Shown piece after piece: positions 22,660 to 32,790 of a stretch of 47,283 bases of DNA. Positions within the stretch are counted from its first letter, which is position 1, and the number at the start of each line of letters is the position of its first letter. Source of the stretch: Glomus cerebriforme (Eukaryota; Glomeromycota; Glomeromycetes; Glomerales; Glomeraceae); NCBI GenBank assembly GCA_003550305.1, contig QKYT01000233.1:51654-98936 (forward strand), read 5' to 3'. The notes under the pieces are model-generated. The model worked only from the letters and a program-made list of their open reading frames with translations, searched no databases and was not told the DNA's origin. Made by a program: the position numbers and the translations under genes.

Positions 22660-23038
22660 CCTATATTGCAAATTTTCAACCTACTCCTCAAATTCTATCA
22701 ACTGCTTTTTTTAAGGTAGAGATATACTTTTCTTTATCTCGCACATTCTTTCTAACTTAATATAGCTGATTTTTTAGGCTGGATATTTCAGATTTCAACT
22801 TTACTATCTCTTCTTTTGAAGCATTTTCGAGACACTTTATTTCCCTATTGAGATTTTGGATTTTCTGTTTACATCAGGTATAATTCCATTCCAATTGATT
22901 AATTCATCTCTTATTCTGGCAATTAGTATTAACTTCTGTCTGCAATTCACTACGAAGATGATAGTTTTCCTCCTCCAGCTCAGCTTTATGTTCTTCATAT
23001 GTTCTTCTCTGTCTTGAGTGAGGTTTACGGAATGACAT
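22660..23038 (-). pseudogene. Coiled-coil element ORF (MSFRKPHSRQRR start)
   Basis: ATG 23038 begins MSFRKPHSRQRRTYEEHKAE and continues as an uninterrupted heptad-type protein except for TGA, TGA and TAA (NKR*INQ, NYT*CKQ, QLY*VRK). All three lie one transition from Trp, Arg or Gln codons. Segments such as LNREIKCLENASKEEIVKLK support a long coiled coil. The frame fades into stops near 22660. Structural or scaffold roles are only guesses. Confidence 0.45.
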
Positions 23039-24004
23039 TCTTTTTTCGTGATTATAAAAGAGAATGGAAGAACCTTTGATTTATATAGATCCTCAAAAAG
23101 CACATGATCTTGACCAGGATCTTACTTTGCAGAAGTACAAGGAAAAAAGTATTCTGGCTAATGAATAGAATCTGACTTCATAAATACCATTTTTTTTCTG
23201 CCTCCTGTACCTGTATCTTCAGATCCTCAACTTCACATTATAATCTTTTATTTGCAGTAATCCACTCCCTATATTTCTTTTCTATATCTAGCATAAATTT
23301 CTCAAAAGTTCATCTATTATAATTGAGCAGGTATTGGGTTAATACTTTAAGCTCATTCACAACCTGCTGATTGTTTTCTTCCTCGTAAACACAGGCAATT
23401 TTATCAGTTTGAACTCCACTATTTGTAACAAATATATGTGGTAATACAGGGAATACATTACATTTTGGCCAGCTTTAAGGTCGTGATATTTTCTCCTAAG
23501 CCATAATTCTGCATTTCCTATTTAATGAGTTTTTATAAATCTCTAATGTGTGCTTCAAATAGGATTTAATTTGTTTAGACTTCTAGAAATAAATTCTAAT
23601 AGAACAGGATCTTTAGAATGATGCAAGAGTCTCTGGCAAGCTCTCTTGACAAGACTTTCAAATAGTCTATCGATAATATGTTTATAGTCAGAATGAAACA
23701 TTTTATTAGATATAATTTTATGCAAAAAAAAGTTTGCACACAAGAAATTCACTCCTGACATAGGGTATAGCATTAAAAATAAATTTACACATCAATATCG
23801 CGAGAGATCTACTAGTAATACAACTTTGATCAAATCACATGTTTTCTGAGACTGGCGGTCCTGCAAATTTGCCAAGGAAATTTTTATTATTCGATGCTTA
23901 TCTCATATGAAAAAAATATAGATAAATATGTAAAAATAATCAGCCACCAGGATACTTTATTATAATACAAAAATATAATTACATCTATGAAAGAATAGGC
24001 ACAT
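23039..24004. other. Element-derived DNA, no assignable gene
   Basis: Short minus frames (for example 23773-23555, containing DYKHIIDRLFESLVKRACQR) look protein-like but are isolated and flanked by stops. They may be fragments of further element ORFs. I cannot name a product. Confidence 0.35.
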
Positions 24005-24437
24005 CTATAATTTACAAAACTTTCCAGTAGTATCCCAAAAGCTGGTACTCATCCTCACATTTTTAAACTCCTTATCATGCCAGAAGTGGATGACATTTAA
24101 TCCCTTTTCCTAAAGCTTTTCGCATGACCAGTATAGGTAAGATACAATAAAATCTTCATGGGAAAAATATACAATCCAGATTTCTTGAGGGCGGAGTTAC
24201 TCGGTATACTTGAAAACTTGCTTAAAATGACCGTTTAATTTTAAAATCGATGCTGTCGCCAAGAGTTCAAGAAGAGCTTCTGGATGGGGACTATCAGGCT
24301 TCTTTATAGTTAGGTCTCAATAAAGGTGATGATAGTTGCCATCATCACAAACTTGTTCAAGATGCCACTGACCAGTAATTTCAAAACTATGAAACTTTCT
24401 TAACCAATTCGCTAGAACCCAGTATATTTCAACATTA
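24005..24437 (-). pseudogene. Lineage-specific protein fragment (LLATASILKL...WHDKEFKNVRMS family)
   Basis: A minus frame of 144 codons reads IYWVLANWLRKFHSFEITGQ, then PDSPHPEALLELLATASILK, EIWIVYFSHEDFIVSYLYW, GLNVIHFWHDKEFKNVRMS and ends at the TAG at 24005-24007. TGA, TAA and TAG interrupt it. I recall this conserved block from many Rhizophagus predicted proteins, but not a function. The E...A...WIVHF-type spacing is vaguely nuclease-like, which is speculation. Confidence 0.45.
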
Positions 24438-25857
24438 TATATATGTACTCTCCCGAAGAACTTTAATAAAATGTTCAGAATTTATGTATATATGATTAGA
24501 GCTTTTATATGAGCGGGAGGATCCTAATGCTATTGTGCCTTGATCAAAGTCATGAACTGCAATCTTTAAGATATTCAAAACATCTATAGAGCTATCATTT
24601 TATAAAGGAATATCTATAAGAAAATCCACAGGAATATCTAAAACTTTGCCAATACTTCATTTTTTGGCAATGAAAGCAGTGTCACTAACGTTTGCCACCT
24701 GTTAGTAAACTAAAATTAACACTCAGTACATTATATGCTTGGTTTAAATTTACCATCTTTTACCTCTTTTTATAATCCCAAATTTTAACTTTTAAATTTC
24801 GATAGTTTCCCTTACATTAAATAACTTTATATTAAATAATTAAAATAGGATAATTTCCCCATATTTCATTTTTCTTTAATATTTAATATTAATTAACTCT
24901 TAGGCAAACCATAAGCATATTTAAAATAACTTTTAATAATTAATAATTTTTATTATTTTTATTTCTTTTGAGCTTGAAAGCTAAAAATTCTAACAAAAGG
25001 AAAATTCTTTGGTTTAAATAATTATTTTAACATTATTTGTTTCACTAAACTATGTTTCACTATTCTACTTGTAATACTATAAATTATCTACAATTCTTCA
25101 ATTTCCTATAATTCTATAATTCCTTACAATATTTCCATTTTTCCTTCTTATTAATGATTACTAATGATTACTAATTATAATAAATTACCCTTATGATGTC
25201 ATTATACTCCTCCATTAAATAATCTACAATGACTCATAATTAATCATGCTGATCATTTATTCTACAATGTTCTACAATATTTATACTACTATAAATTATG
25301 TGTTAAGTCACGTGCTTAATTACGTATTACTAAACTATAAATAAACTATACTATAAATAAATTATACTATAAATATTATAACTAATTGTAATCTTTATGT
25401 GATCTATCCTATATCTTTGGTTACAGTGGAAAGAATTAACGTATCTGATTTTGAAAGAACTGGCCTTTCTGAAACTATCTCTTTTTGTAGGTTAGAAGTA
25501 TCGGCTAAAGGTTTGCAACCTTTTTTTTTACTAACCTATATAAAAATAGATAAATTGGACCCTTCAGTAATAAGTATCATTATTGGGATAATAAAATAAA
25601 AAATAAAAATATTTTTAGAATGGTGATACTAAAAGTAACGACCATGGGTCCTAAAAGGATCTGCTTAAACACAGAATATTATTTAGTATACTTTTATCAA
25701 AAGGAAGGTACATAACCAAATCCTCCTCCAGAAATAGTAGACCTTTATCAAAAAATATCGCTAAATAATCTTACAACATTTAACAGAATAAATATGCTAA
25801 AGTACTGCAATAACCAAAGGCTTATATATCTCCAAATGAAAGCTTGTACTTAACATA
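24438..25857. other. A/T-rich stretch without supported genes
   Basis: It includes short direct repeats (attactaatg near 25165, actataaataa near 25330-25365) and one 66-codon plus frame at 25399 that resembles nothing I know. The upstream end of the pseudogene at 24437 may reach to about 24700. Confidence 0.4.
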
Positions 25858-26374
25858 TCATATTTGAAAAATGTGTGTTTGGGCCTGTAAAATGGAAAAT
25901 ATATACCTTTTTTTTAAGTAAGAGATTTCTAACAATCTTAAGAATCTTCTGGGAGGTATTTGGATTATCATGGAAAATATATAACGTATTGTAAAATAAA
26001 ATATATGTCTCATTTTTTTCGGTAGGCCTAAACATATTAGTAGACCAAGATATAAAATGCTGAATAAACCATACTCCATATGGAAAGAGTCAAAAATATT
26101 TGATTTTTCCTTTTTTGAGGGCTCTTGTTTTCTCTTTTAATATCTTAGCTTATTTTTCAAGCTTTATAACAGGTCTTCACTTTATACCATCCTTTATGAG
26201 CTTTCTTTCAGTCATGTCTGAGAAGGTTTGGCCATCAATTTTCTGCTTACGAAGGATCTTGAAATCATTCTCATTAAGATTTATGTCTAGGTTATGTAAA
26301 AAAATAATAAGGGTCTCAGTATTCCAGTTTTCGACCAAAGTGAAGCAGTTTAAAGAAGTTGTAGAAGTGGACAT
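25858..26374 (-). pseudogene. SAM-domain protein relic
   Basis: ATG 26374 opens a frame with a sterile-alpha-motif signature at residues about 10-65 (VENWNTETLIIFLHNLDINL, DFKILRKQKIDGQTFSDMTE). A TGA cuts the frame right after the domain core (DGIK*RPV), and a TAA follows. The downstream part continues in shifted frames as a Tyr/Trp-rich sequence to about 25858. SAM domains mediate protein-protein contacts, and such genes are common in this fungal lineage. This one is not expressed as a full protein. Confidence 0.55.
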
Positions 26375-26769
26375 GATTTATTAGTTGTTAGAAATAAAGA
26401 ATCCAAATAATAAGAAATACGTATACTGAACTTATTACCCTCTATGATTTATGGTCTTTTTATAAATAAGAAGAGACGCGCTGAGTTTGTTTTTTTAGTA
26501 AGAGACGCATATACTTATATTTTGTAATAATGCAGATATCACAAATTGGCATATTGTTATTTTAGTATGATTATTATTACGTTACTTAGGAGTTAATTTA
26601 GAATAGGCAGATCATAATCTTTATTCTGCATAAACCTGCAAGTAGTACATTTCACTAGATGGATCAAAAATTTATATTGCACATGCCTACATATATTGGC
26701 CATAAGGTGCTTCGAATAACTGGACAATATATTATTTTATTAAGATAATATTCAGGATTTAGGTCAAGG
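26375..26769. other. Spacer with short repeat GAGACGC
   Basis: No gene seen. The word AGAGACGC recurs twice at about 26471 and 26502, within similar context. The rest is A/T-rich. Confidence 0.35.
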
Positions 26770-27470
26770 TTTGATCTGAAAAATTTGGCGCACTAATTTA
26801 CTATTATTATTCAAATCTAAAAAATTCACGGTAACATCCTTTCCATAAATATAGTATAGGAATTCTGATGGCAGTGAATTGCATATTTTTTCTATTTTTA
26901 CTGATTTACTCCTATATTTCACACAGTCTGAAATTTTGATGATATTCTCAAAGTTATATTTTTTATCAATAAGATAAAATTTGGGATTCTGTAATCATTT
27001 TAATATGTTATACTAAGCTGTACCTCTAATAACTATGTAGCCTTGCTGATATAATACTCTAAAAGTAGCTAGGTATGTTACAATACATAATTGTCCATAT
27101 AACTGATTTCTCTTCGCTTCTGTCTAAGTAGTAGCAGAATAAACGTTATACCTATTTTTTATATAAAATCGGTCACTCACATAATTAGATTCTATTAGTT
27201 TTCCATTAATGAAATAATATGTTTTACTACGAGGAACAATATCTAAAAACTTCTTATTGTCAGAAGTACCATCATTTCTCACCACCTCCCAAACCTATTT
27301 TGCTAAAGATTTAGGTCTTTTTTTTGTAATTCTTGTAAGTTCGCTGGATAACTACTGTATAGAAATTCTCAAACTGATAGTTATATTGTCTCACAATCAA
27401 GAATCCCCAAGATTGCTTCATTGATCTTTCTAAATTTCTCAAAAAAAAATAGGTAGTATATTTCACTAGA
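26770..27470 (-). pseudogene. Lineage-specific RP.xxAKxVWxxVRNDGT family, truncated copy
   Basis: The minus strand encodes KRPKSLAK*VWEVVRNDGTS followed by NKKFLDIVPRSKTYYF. This parallels the copy at 27590-28711 segment by segment, including the later TATAGCCTTGCTGAT-type block. A TAG replaces Gln, and a frameshift separates the upstream VVIQRTYKNYKKK part. I know the motif from many Rhizophagus ORFs; the function is unknown. Confidence 0.5.
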
Positions 27471-27589
27471 CGATCACTGCATGTAGAACGTTACATGAAC
27501 AAAGTAAAAAATAAATTGATTTATTATACTGTATTATGATTATAATAATTTTACATGAATAAAGAATCTATAGCCCAGAAAACTCAGCG

Positions 27590-28711
27590 CACATACTTAC
27601 AATTATTATGTAAATCTGAGAAATTTATAGTAGTAGTCTCTCCATTAATACTAATATTTCCAGTTTTATAATAGTCAATATTTAGTAAATTATATTGATA
27701 ATGTTTGCCTGCCAATTTATACTTATATCATGCATATTCTGAACTTCTAACAAAGTTTTCATTGCCATTGTTGAGGTATTTATCAATATAATAATATTCA
27801 GGATTTGATAGCCACTTTAACATATAAGTCCATCCTGAATATTCAACGATTCTATAGCCTTGCTGATGTAATTCTATAAAAGCAACTATGTATGCTACAT
27901 TATTTAATCATTCCCTCTCTTTTTTTCTGCCCAGCTTTGTGAAGAATAATGATCATATAATATAGGATAATTCTGATAATGTACAGGCATATCTTTAGCT
28001 TGAATTCTATCTCCATAATTAATTTCCGCTAGAAGATAACTGGGATCCCATATATAGTCTATATATCAATCATCAGGAACTCTTATTTTATGAGGAGTTA
28101 TACTTAAAAACTTCTTCTCGTCAGGAGTACCATCATTTCTCACCATATTCCAAACTTGTTTTGCCTATGTTTTGGGTCTCAACTTGAAAGCTCTCCAAGC
28201 CCATTGGATAACTTTTGCACTATTAATTAAATAATTTACAATCCTTTTCCTACCTTCATCTGAATAATCATAACTATAATGATTCAAGCCTTTACTGTAT
28301 TTAACATGATTATTATAATAAATCTCCTCAATCTCATTAGAACTAAGCAATGATACACTTCCTCCTTTTTTCTCATTCTTTCGTACAGAATTAAAATGCA
28401 TCTTGGCAGTTTTAGTAATACATTTTTTCAGATGATCATTGTCACATTCAATGGTATTTTCACGGATAATTACTAAGGAGTCATATACAGTGCAATAAAT
28501 ATGAAATGAGCATTTCCCAGCTTTAAATTCCCCATCTTTATATGATCTTTCAATCATTTGAATAAATCCATTCTTGGAGAAGTATTTTGGGTTATATTCA
28601 AGAAGTTTCTTAAATGGATAACAAATATGAGAACACCACACTATATTGCAGATTGTTTAATGCCTGCACTACTACAGGATTTAAACCATTATAGTTGTTA
28701 GATTTAGCCAT
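27590..28711 (-). pseudogene. Lineage-specific RP.TxAKxVWxxVRNDGTPD family, longer copy
   Basis: ATG 28711 starts MAKSNNYNGLNPVVVQALNN. A one-base frameshift near 28645 leads into the long open segment 28641-28165 (MIERSYKDGEFKAGKCSFHI, GRKRIVNYLINSAKVIQWAW). A TAG replaces Trp in RPKT*AKQVWNMVRNDGTPD, and the frame continues with DPSYLLAEINYGDRIQAKDM and EYSGWTYMLKWLSNPEYYYI to about 27590. The adjacent 26770-27470 block is a tandem paralogue in the same orientation. No function is known to me. The two could belong to the mobile block or be host family members caught in its decay. Confidence 0.55.
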
Positions 28712-29095
28712 TTTTATAATTGTAAATAATCTATAGTGTTTTAACGATTTATAGCGTTTTTAGTGAATTATATCAATTTTTTATCAACCTATACTAAGGA
28801 ATATCATGATTCAAATTTATATAGATTTAGCGGTTAAGAAATTCATAATGTTTTTGGCGGTTTTATTGATTTGTAGCCCATTTAGTAAGACTACACTCTA
28901 TTAAATTCGAAGTTCATTACACCGAAGGCGCTGTGCATATAGGACACCAGGCTATGCTAATTTTGTATACATTTAAATTGATATGTGGATCTTTTACCTG
29001 CTCGGTTAAATTAGACCCGAGTCAATATGACGGCTAAATTATTTCAGATCTATTACTATTAATCAGATTTTGCTTATCCCACGTCAAAATTAGTA
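28712..29095. promoter_or_regulatory. Upstream region of the deaminase-like locus
   Basis: No gene. Base composition shifts from A/T-rich to more balanced around 28920. The promoter of the ORF at 29096 should lie here; no clear elements can be named. Confidence 0.35.
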
Positions 29096-29635
29096 ATGTA
29101 CCACTATGAAACAATGATGTATTTCCCGCATTATACGATCAACATTGGCAAACCTCCGGAGTCTTTGACTTCGCTCGATCAGCAGACGAAATGGCTGATC
29201 CAACACTTAAACCAGTTGGCGAGATGGGTTTTAATTTTAGATCCAATACCCGAGGAAGTCGAGACAATCAGGAACAGACAAACCAAGGATCAATTACAAC
29301 CGACAACAACAGCTGTGGCGTGGAAATTAGAAGGACAGAGGATCATGAAAATCTCGTTCGGGGCGTCGCTAATAGGAGACAAGAGAACCAGAAAACAATT
29401 AATAAACTTTCGACAGAAAGTCGACTTACAGATCCATCATCTCTTTCCTCGGGACGCGAATGGGAATTTGAAAAAGAGTCTAGAGTTATGGTCATTCGGA
29501 AGTTGTGCGGAGACGACCACATTGTTCCATCTAGCATCATGGAGACGGGAACTACCAATCAGAACTTATACGATAAGGACAGTATCTCAAGAAATGATGC
29601 CACCTTGCGCGAATTGCCACCTAATCATACCCTAG
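29096..29635 (+). CDS. Deaminase-superfamily-like protein (CAE and PCxxC motifs), perhaps frameshifted
   Basis: ATG 29096 begins a 179-aa frame. Near its C-terminus it has FGSCAETTTLFHL (C137-A-E139) and, about 30 residues later, MPPCANCHL (P170-C171..C174). A C/H-A-E plus PCxxC pair is the zinc-binding and catalytic signature of nucleic-acid/nucleotide deaminases; YwqJ- or OTT_1508-like groups are the closest I recall and also occur in fungi. The substrate is unknown. The frame stops only five codons after the last Cys, so the fold may be truncated. A +1 shift would join it to the downstream part of the overlapping frame. Base composition is much G/C-richer than most of the window, hinting at different constraint or origin. 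Confidence 0.5.
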   Translation: MYHYETMMYFPHYTINIGKPPESLTSLDQQTKWLIQHLNQLARWVLILDPIPEEVETIRNRQTKDQLQPTTTAVAWKLEGQRIMKISFGASLIGDKRTRKQLINFRQKVDLQIHHLFPRDANGNLKKSLELWSFGSCAETTTLFHLASWRRELPIRTYTIRTVSQEMMPPCANCHLIIP

Positions 29636-30099
29636 ATGTGGCCTCACTTCTTGAGTTATTGAAGAATAAATATTCATATCATGAGGCGACAAACAATGAT
29701 ATCTTGACTGACCATGAGATCCGACTCTTAGACGGAATGTATCGCATTACTGATTATCACATTGTGCTTGCATGTTATAATTACTGCTATTGGCTTGAAG
29801 TTAATGGTGCTATTTATCTTTGGTCTCGCTTAGACGATAGTTTGGTACGTGGAGGAGATAATATGAAAGAAGCTTTAACCAATTATCTTTTTAATCGGGA
29901 AAATCTTCGTTATGTTGATGAGAATAGTCTCGAATTGATCCCATTGGATGCATATGATGAAGAAGCTGAGGAATGGGCAAATTCACCCGAGGCTTGTGTT
30001 AATAATATTGATGTAACTAAGTTATCACTAAAGCACGAATCGAAAATGGGTGGGAAAAAGAAGCAACAAAAAAAGAAAAAAAAGAAAAAGAAGCATTGA
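29191..30099 (+). CDS. Overlapping 302-aa ORF; 3' half likely the true C-terminal part of the locus
   Basis: A second frame opens at ATG 29191 inside the deaminase-like frame and runs to 30099. For 445 bases both frames are open. In the overlap this frame is hydrophilic and compositionally odd, as expected of a shadow. After about 29640 it looks like ordinary protein (LLELLKNKYSYHEATNNDIL, then TDYHIVLACYNYCYWLEVNG) and ends in a Lys-rich tail. Either the locus was one protein broken by a frameshift near 29630, or two proteins are read from overlapping frames. I recognise no domain in the 3' half. No intron that would reconcile the frames is obvious. Confidence 0.45.
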   Translation: MADPTLKPVGEMGFNFRSNTRGSRDNQEQTNQGSITTDNNSCGVEIRRTEDHENLVRGVANRRQENQKTINKLSTESRLTDPSSLSSGREWEFEKESRVMVIRKLCGDDHIVPSSIMETGTTNQNLYDKDSISRNDATLRELPPNHTLDVASLLELLKNKYSYHEATNNDILTDHEIRLLDGMYRITDYHIVLACYNYCYWLEVNGAIYLWSRLDDSLVRGGDNMKEALTNYLFNRENLRYVDENSLELIPLDAYDEEAEEWANSPEACVNNIDVTKLSLKHESKMGGKKKQQKKKKKKKKH

Positions 30100-31149
30100 C
30101 ATGAAAATAATTCCTGTTTGCACTTATTCTATAATTAAATCCAATATATTCATGTATCGTATCTTATCATTTGTAGAGTAGGCTGTATTGTATATTGGTA
30201 ATTTGTATAAAAGTAATGTACAAGAAGTATTTGAAGAATAATAAAAACGAATGCAAATTTAACTGCAAATTTATTAGAATTTGCCTTTGCAATTAAGCAA
30301 AATATATGATGCTATCAAGGCATCAAGTTATTTCTTTACTCTCTCTTTTTATATATACATAAAACACACACGTGTTTAAAAAATTCAAAGTGAAATCTTT
30401 ATTATATTTTTTTGTAAAGCAATACATGAGAACTTTACAGAAACCCGGGTTTTGTCACCTGGCCGCCACGTGATAGACACTAATTCGTCCGAAATTCGTG
30501 TCGATTACGTAACTATTTGTTAAGCTACGTAGTGAGAACATCACCGATACTTCGCAATCAGTTAGTTTCGAAATATTAGAGAATTATAAAATTAGTCTTA
30601 ACGAATTTGTAATAAAAATCGAAAATTAGCAGATAAAATTAGTTTTCGTCATTTTTTCGGTGTTATAAATATGTTATATATAAACGCGTTATAAAATAAT
30701 CAAACTATGTATAAATCTTTAATATCACTTAAAATAAATAGAATTGGCCAATAATAATTTGATTAACAATTAAACAATTGAGATTTATATATTTATTAGT
30801 AAAATTTATTTTTAAATTAATGCAAACAATGCAAAAAATTAATAGATAATGCTAAATAATGGTAAATCAAAAAGTTGTTATATATGAAAGTCGGTCAATA
30901 ATAATTCGATTTTAATAAAAATAAATATAACTACAATATAAAATATAATATATTTATTGTCAAAATTTGAGGATATATTATTATGTAGGATTTTTCAAAA
31001 AATCGGATAATATTTTCATAATAATGCTATATATCATGTGATAAAATTGAAAATGATCGGCAAAATTCACGTGATAAAATCGAAAGCCCGCTATGCTCCG
31101 CAATATCGCGGACCCATCCTTACAGTTTTGACCACATGAAAATCTCCAG
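30100..31149. other. Intergenic A/T-rich region
   Basis: No supported gene. It includes a G/C-richer patch at about 30445-30550 with a CACGTG E-box and two TACGTA words, then A/T-rich DNA up to the duplicated block. This is the common 3' side of the deaminase-like locus and the minus-strand DUF4238 gene. Confidence 0.4.
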
Positions 31150-32790
31150 TAAAAATATAAATTTAATATCATAAAATAAATAAAATAAAATATATTACAA
31201 TGATACATGAAATCATATTTACTAATATACAGTATAAAATAGAAACTAAACACTTTGGATGTGCGAGTATAATTTGTATTGCTGTACATTGTGTTGGTAG
31301 ACAGTTGTATCTGAATATACCAATAGCTCATTAGTTTGTATGCTAGACTTCACAATATAGACCCTGAATTCGTCTCGCGGACATTCCAACTACATGTTTG
31401 GCGGCCAGTTGGAATGTTTTTCCGGAGATGTAAGTCATCCTTGTGAGTTCTGTTCAATGCCGTGAACAAATTCTTTTTCAAATTCGAGAAGTCATGTTGC
31501 ACACCAACGTTCTTGTCTTTATGGTATTTGACAATTGTCTTATAGAGGTACGGATGGGAAAGGAAAGTCAAAATTAGATCCGGTTTAACCTCATTGAGCA
31601 AGATAAAGTTTACGAGGTGAACGGTGGTCGAATCGATTTTGACAAAGGGAAAGGTAAATGTATCGTTCCACTGTTTTTCGATACCCTTGCTATTTAGGGC
31701 CATTTTAAATAAGTGAGATTGCAAGTCATGCATGTCGTTTCCTTTAAATTGTTCATTATTTGATTTTCTGCGAGAAGTATTCGCGGACCCAACATAGTTT
31801 GGAATTGCTGCTGGATGAGGAACGTTTTCAAACAACGAGCGTCGACCATCATAAAATTTATATAAATAATCGGTTCCAATTTCTTTTCGAAACGCAGAAG
31901 GGCAGAGGACCAACACTAGCTTTGGAGAGATGACGTAAAATGAATGATAAGCATATTGAAATGGTGCCCCAAATACAATTCCAGTTATTCCTTCGAAGAT
32001 TCCAAATCCGTTGCAGGTTATTACAAACTCGTCGTTTTCACCAGCCTGCCAAATTATGAGGAAACAATCAATCATTCGATGCTTGTAGTCATTCCTATCT
32101 ATAGTAAAGATTTTCTGATTATCTTTGACTTCTGAATGTGGGGTATCTAATATTTCACGGATGTTCTGTAACCATACTTCTTCAGGTCTTCGTAAATTGT
32201 ACTGCTTCATAAAATTTTTTACCTCCAACCCAGTAGCGCTATCAAAATCCTCGTTAGTAAACTGAGACCATCGATGACCGTTTCGATAGTTCATAACGAA
32301 GAGGAACTTGCGTAGCTCTTCGAGATCTTTCCTAATCAAAACGATTTTATCCTCCGTTTGAGATGCTTTCACAATATTGTGGATCGTTTCTGATGCTTGT
32401 CTTTCAAGTTTAGATAGTTTTTCTTCTACGTGCATCACATCTTCATTATTAAGATCTTTGTACATATTTGGGTACCCATAGGTCTTACTAATTAGAGAGA
32501 CGCCCAGTTGATTATTCTTTCTATCGTAAGTTTGGATAAACTCCGCCTTTCTTTGTTCTTTCTTTTTCTGTTTTTTGGACCCTTTGTTTTTCTTCTGACT
32601 TTTCTTTTCCTGCTGCTTTATATCACTCTCAAATATCCTCTCATATCTGTCAATAGCAAAGTTACGTAAAAGGAATCTTGGAATATAGTGGTGGTATTGA
32701 TCCATTATATCGTATAAAAGAATTGGTTCTAGAAGAGCATACTGCTAGTGCATTCTGCTGGTGCATTCTTTTGGCTAAGCAAAGTTCCAC
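31150..32790 (-). repeat. Segmental duplication, copy B (inverted relative to 884-2480)
   Basis: Reverse complement of the block at 884-2480, including about 80 bases upstream of the gene (TTTTATACGATATAATG is identical just before the start) and about 200 bases of 3' flank. Copy B carries the intact reading frame, so it is closer to the ancestral state at the indel positions. Confidence 0.85.
31350..32705 (-). CDS. DUF4238-family protein, intact
   Basis: A single 451-codon frame from ATG 32705 begins MDQYHHYIPRFLLRNF, the hallmark N-terminus of DUF4238. A Lys-rich linker follows at residues about 31-52, then a helical region with ERQASETIHNIV and RYNGHRW-like motifs. The central FLIIWQAGENDEFVI resembles the family's 'data on past value' strand, and SFYVISPKLVLVL closes the core. 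No signal peptide or membrane segment is visible. No introns. The molecular role of DUF4238 is unknown; the conserved His pair and acidic residues have led others to suspect enzymatic activity, which I cannot confirm. A frameshifted sister lies at 953-2261. Confidence 0.8.
   Translation of the reverse strand: MDQYHHYIPRFLLRNFAIDRYERIFESDIKQQEKKSQKKNKGSKKQKKKEQRKAEFIQTYDRKNNQLGVSLISKTYGYPNMYKDLNNEDVMHVEEKLSKLERQASETIHNIVKASQTEDKIVLIRKDLEELRKFLFVMNYRNGHRWSQFTNEDFDSATGLEVKNFMKQYNLRRPEEVWLQNIREILDTPHSEVKDNQKIFTIDRNDYKHRMIDCFLIIWQAGENDEFVITCNGFGIFEGITGIVFGAPFQYAYHSFYVISPKLVLVLCPSAFRKEIGTDYLYKFYDGRRSLFENVPHPAAIPNYVGSANTSRRKSNNEQFKGNDMHDLQSHLFKMALNSKGIEKQWNDTFTFPFVKIDSTTVHLVNFILLNEVKPDLILTFLSHPYLYKTIVKYHKDKNVGVQHDFSNLKKNLFTALNRTHKDDLHLRKNIPTGRQTCSWNVRETNSGSIL

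Larger units (their letters stand above)
14873..24437. mobile_element. Decayed Polinton/Maverick-like element (integrase + packaging ATPase + gag-like ORF)
   Basis: The block contains, in minus orientation, a retroviral-type integrase (15580-16631) directly followed upstream by an A32/FtsK-like ATPase (16684-17539), the pairing typical of Polintons/Mavericks. It also holds a coiled-coil/TM ORF, an HTH-like ORF, a gag-like zinc-knuckle ORF and other coiled-coil ORFs, some divergent and some convergent. Neither a protein-primed DNA polymerase nor a reverse transcriptase is visible, and I recognise no double-jelly-roll capsid or Ulp1-like protease. I found no terminal inverted repeats, so the limits given are only those of its recognisable ORFs; it may extend to 28.7 kb. 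Almost every ORF has in-frame stops, so the element is dead. Confidence 0.65.

Noticed and set aside
25399..25599. 66-aa plus frame with VERINVSDFERTGLS
   Set aside because: Looks mildly protein-like, but is short and isolated with no relatives in the window.
14873..28711. Alternative genetic code (TAA/TAG read as Gln) in the element
   Set aside because: TGA also occurs at Arg/Trp-like positions and TAG at Trp-like positions, frameshifts are present, and normal CAA/CAG codons are frequent. Decay by transitions explains all of it.
31944..32135. Plus-strand 63-aa frame (and 1482-1667 minus at the paralogue)
   Set aside because: Antisense shadows of the DUF4238 coding sequence, found at both copies for the same reason.
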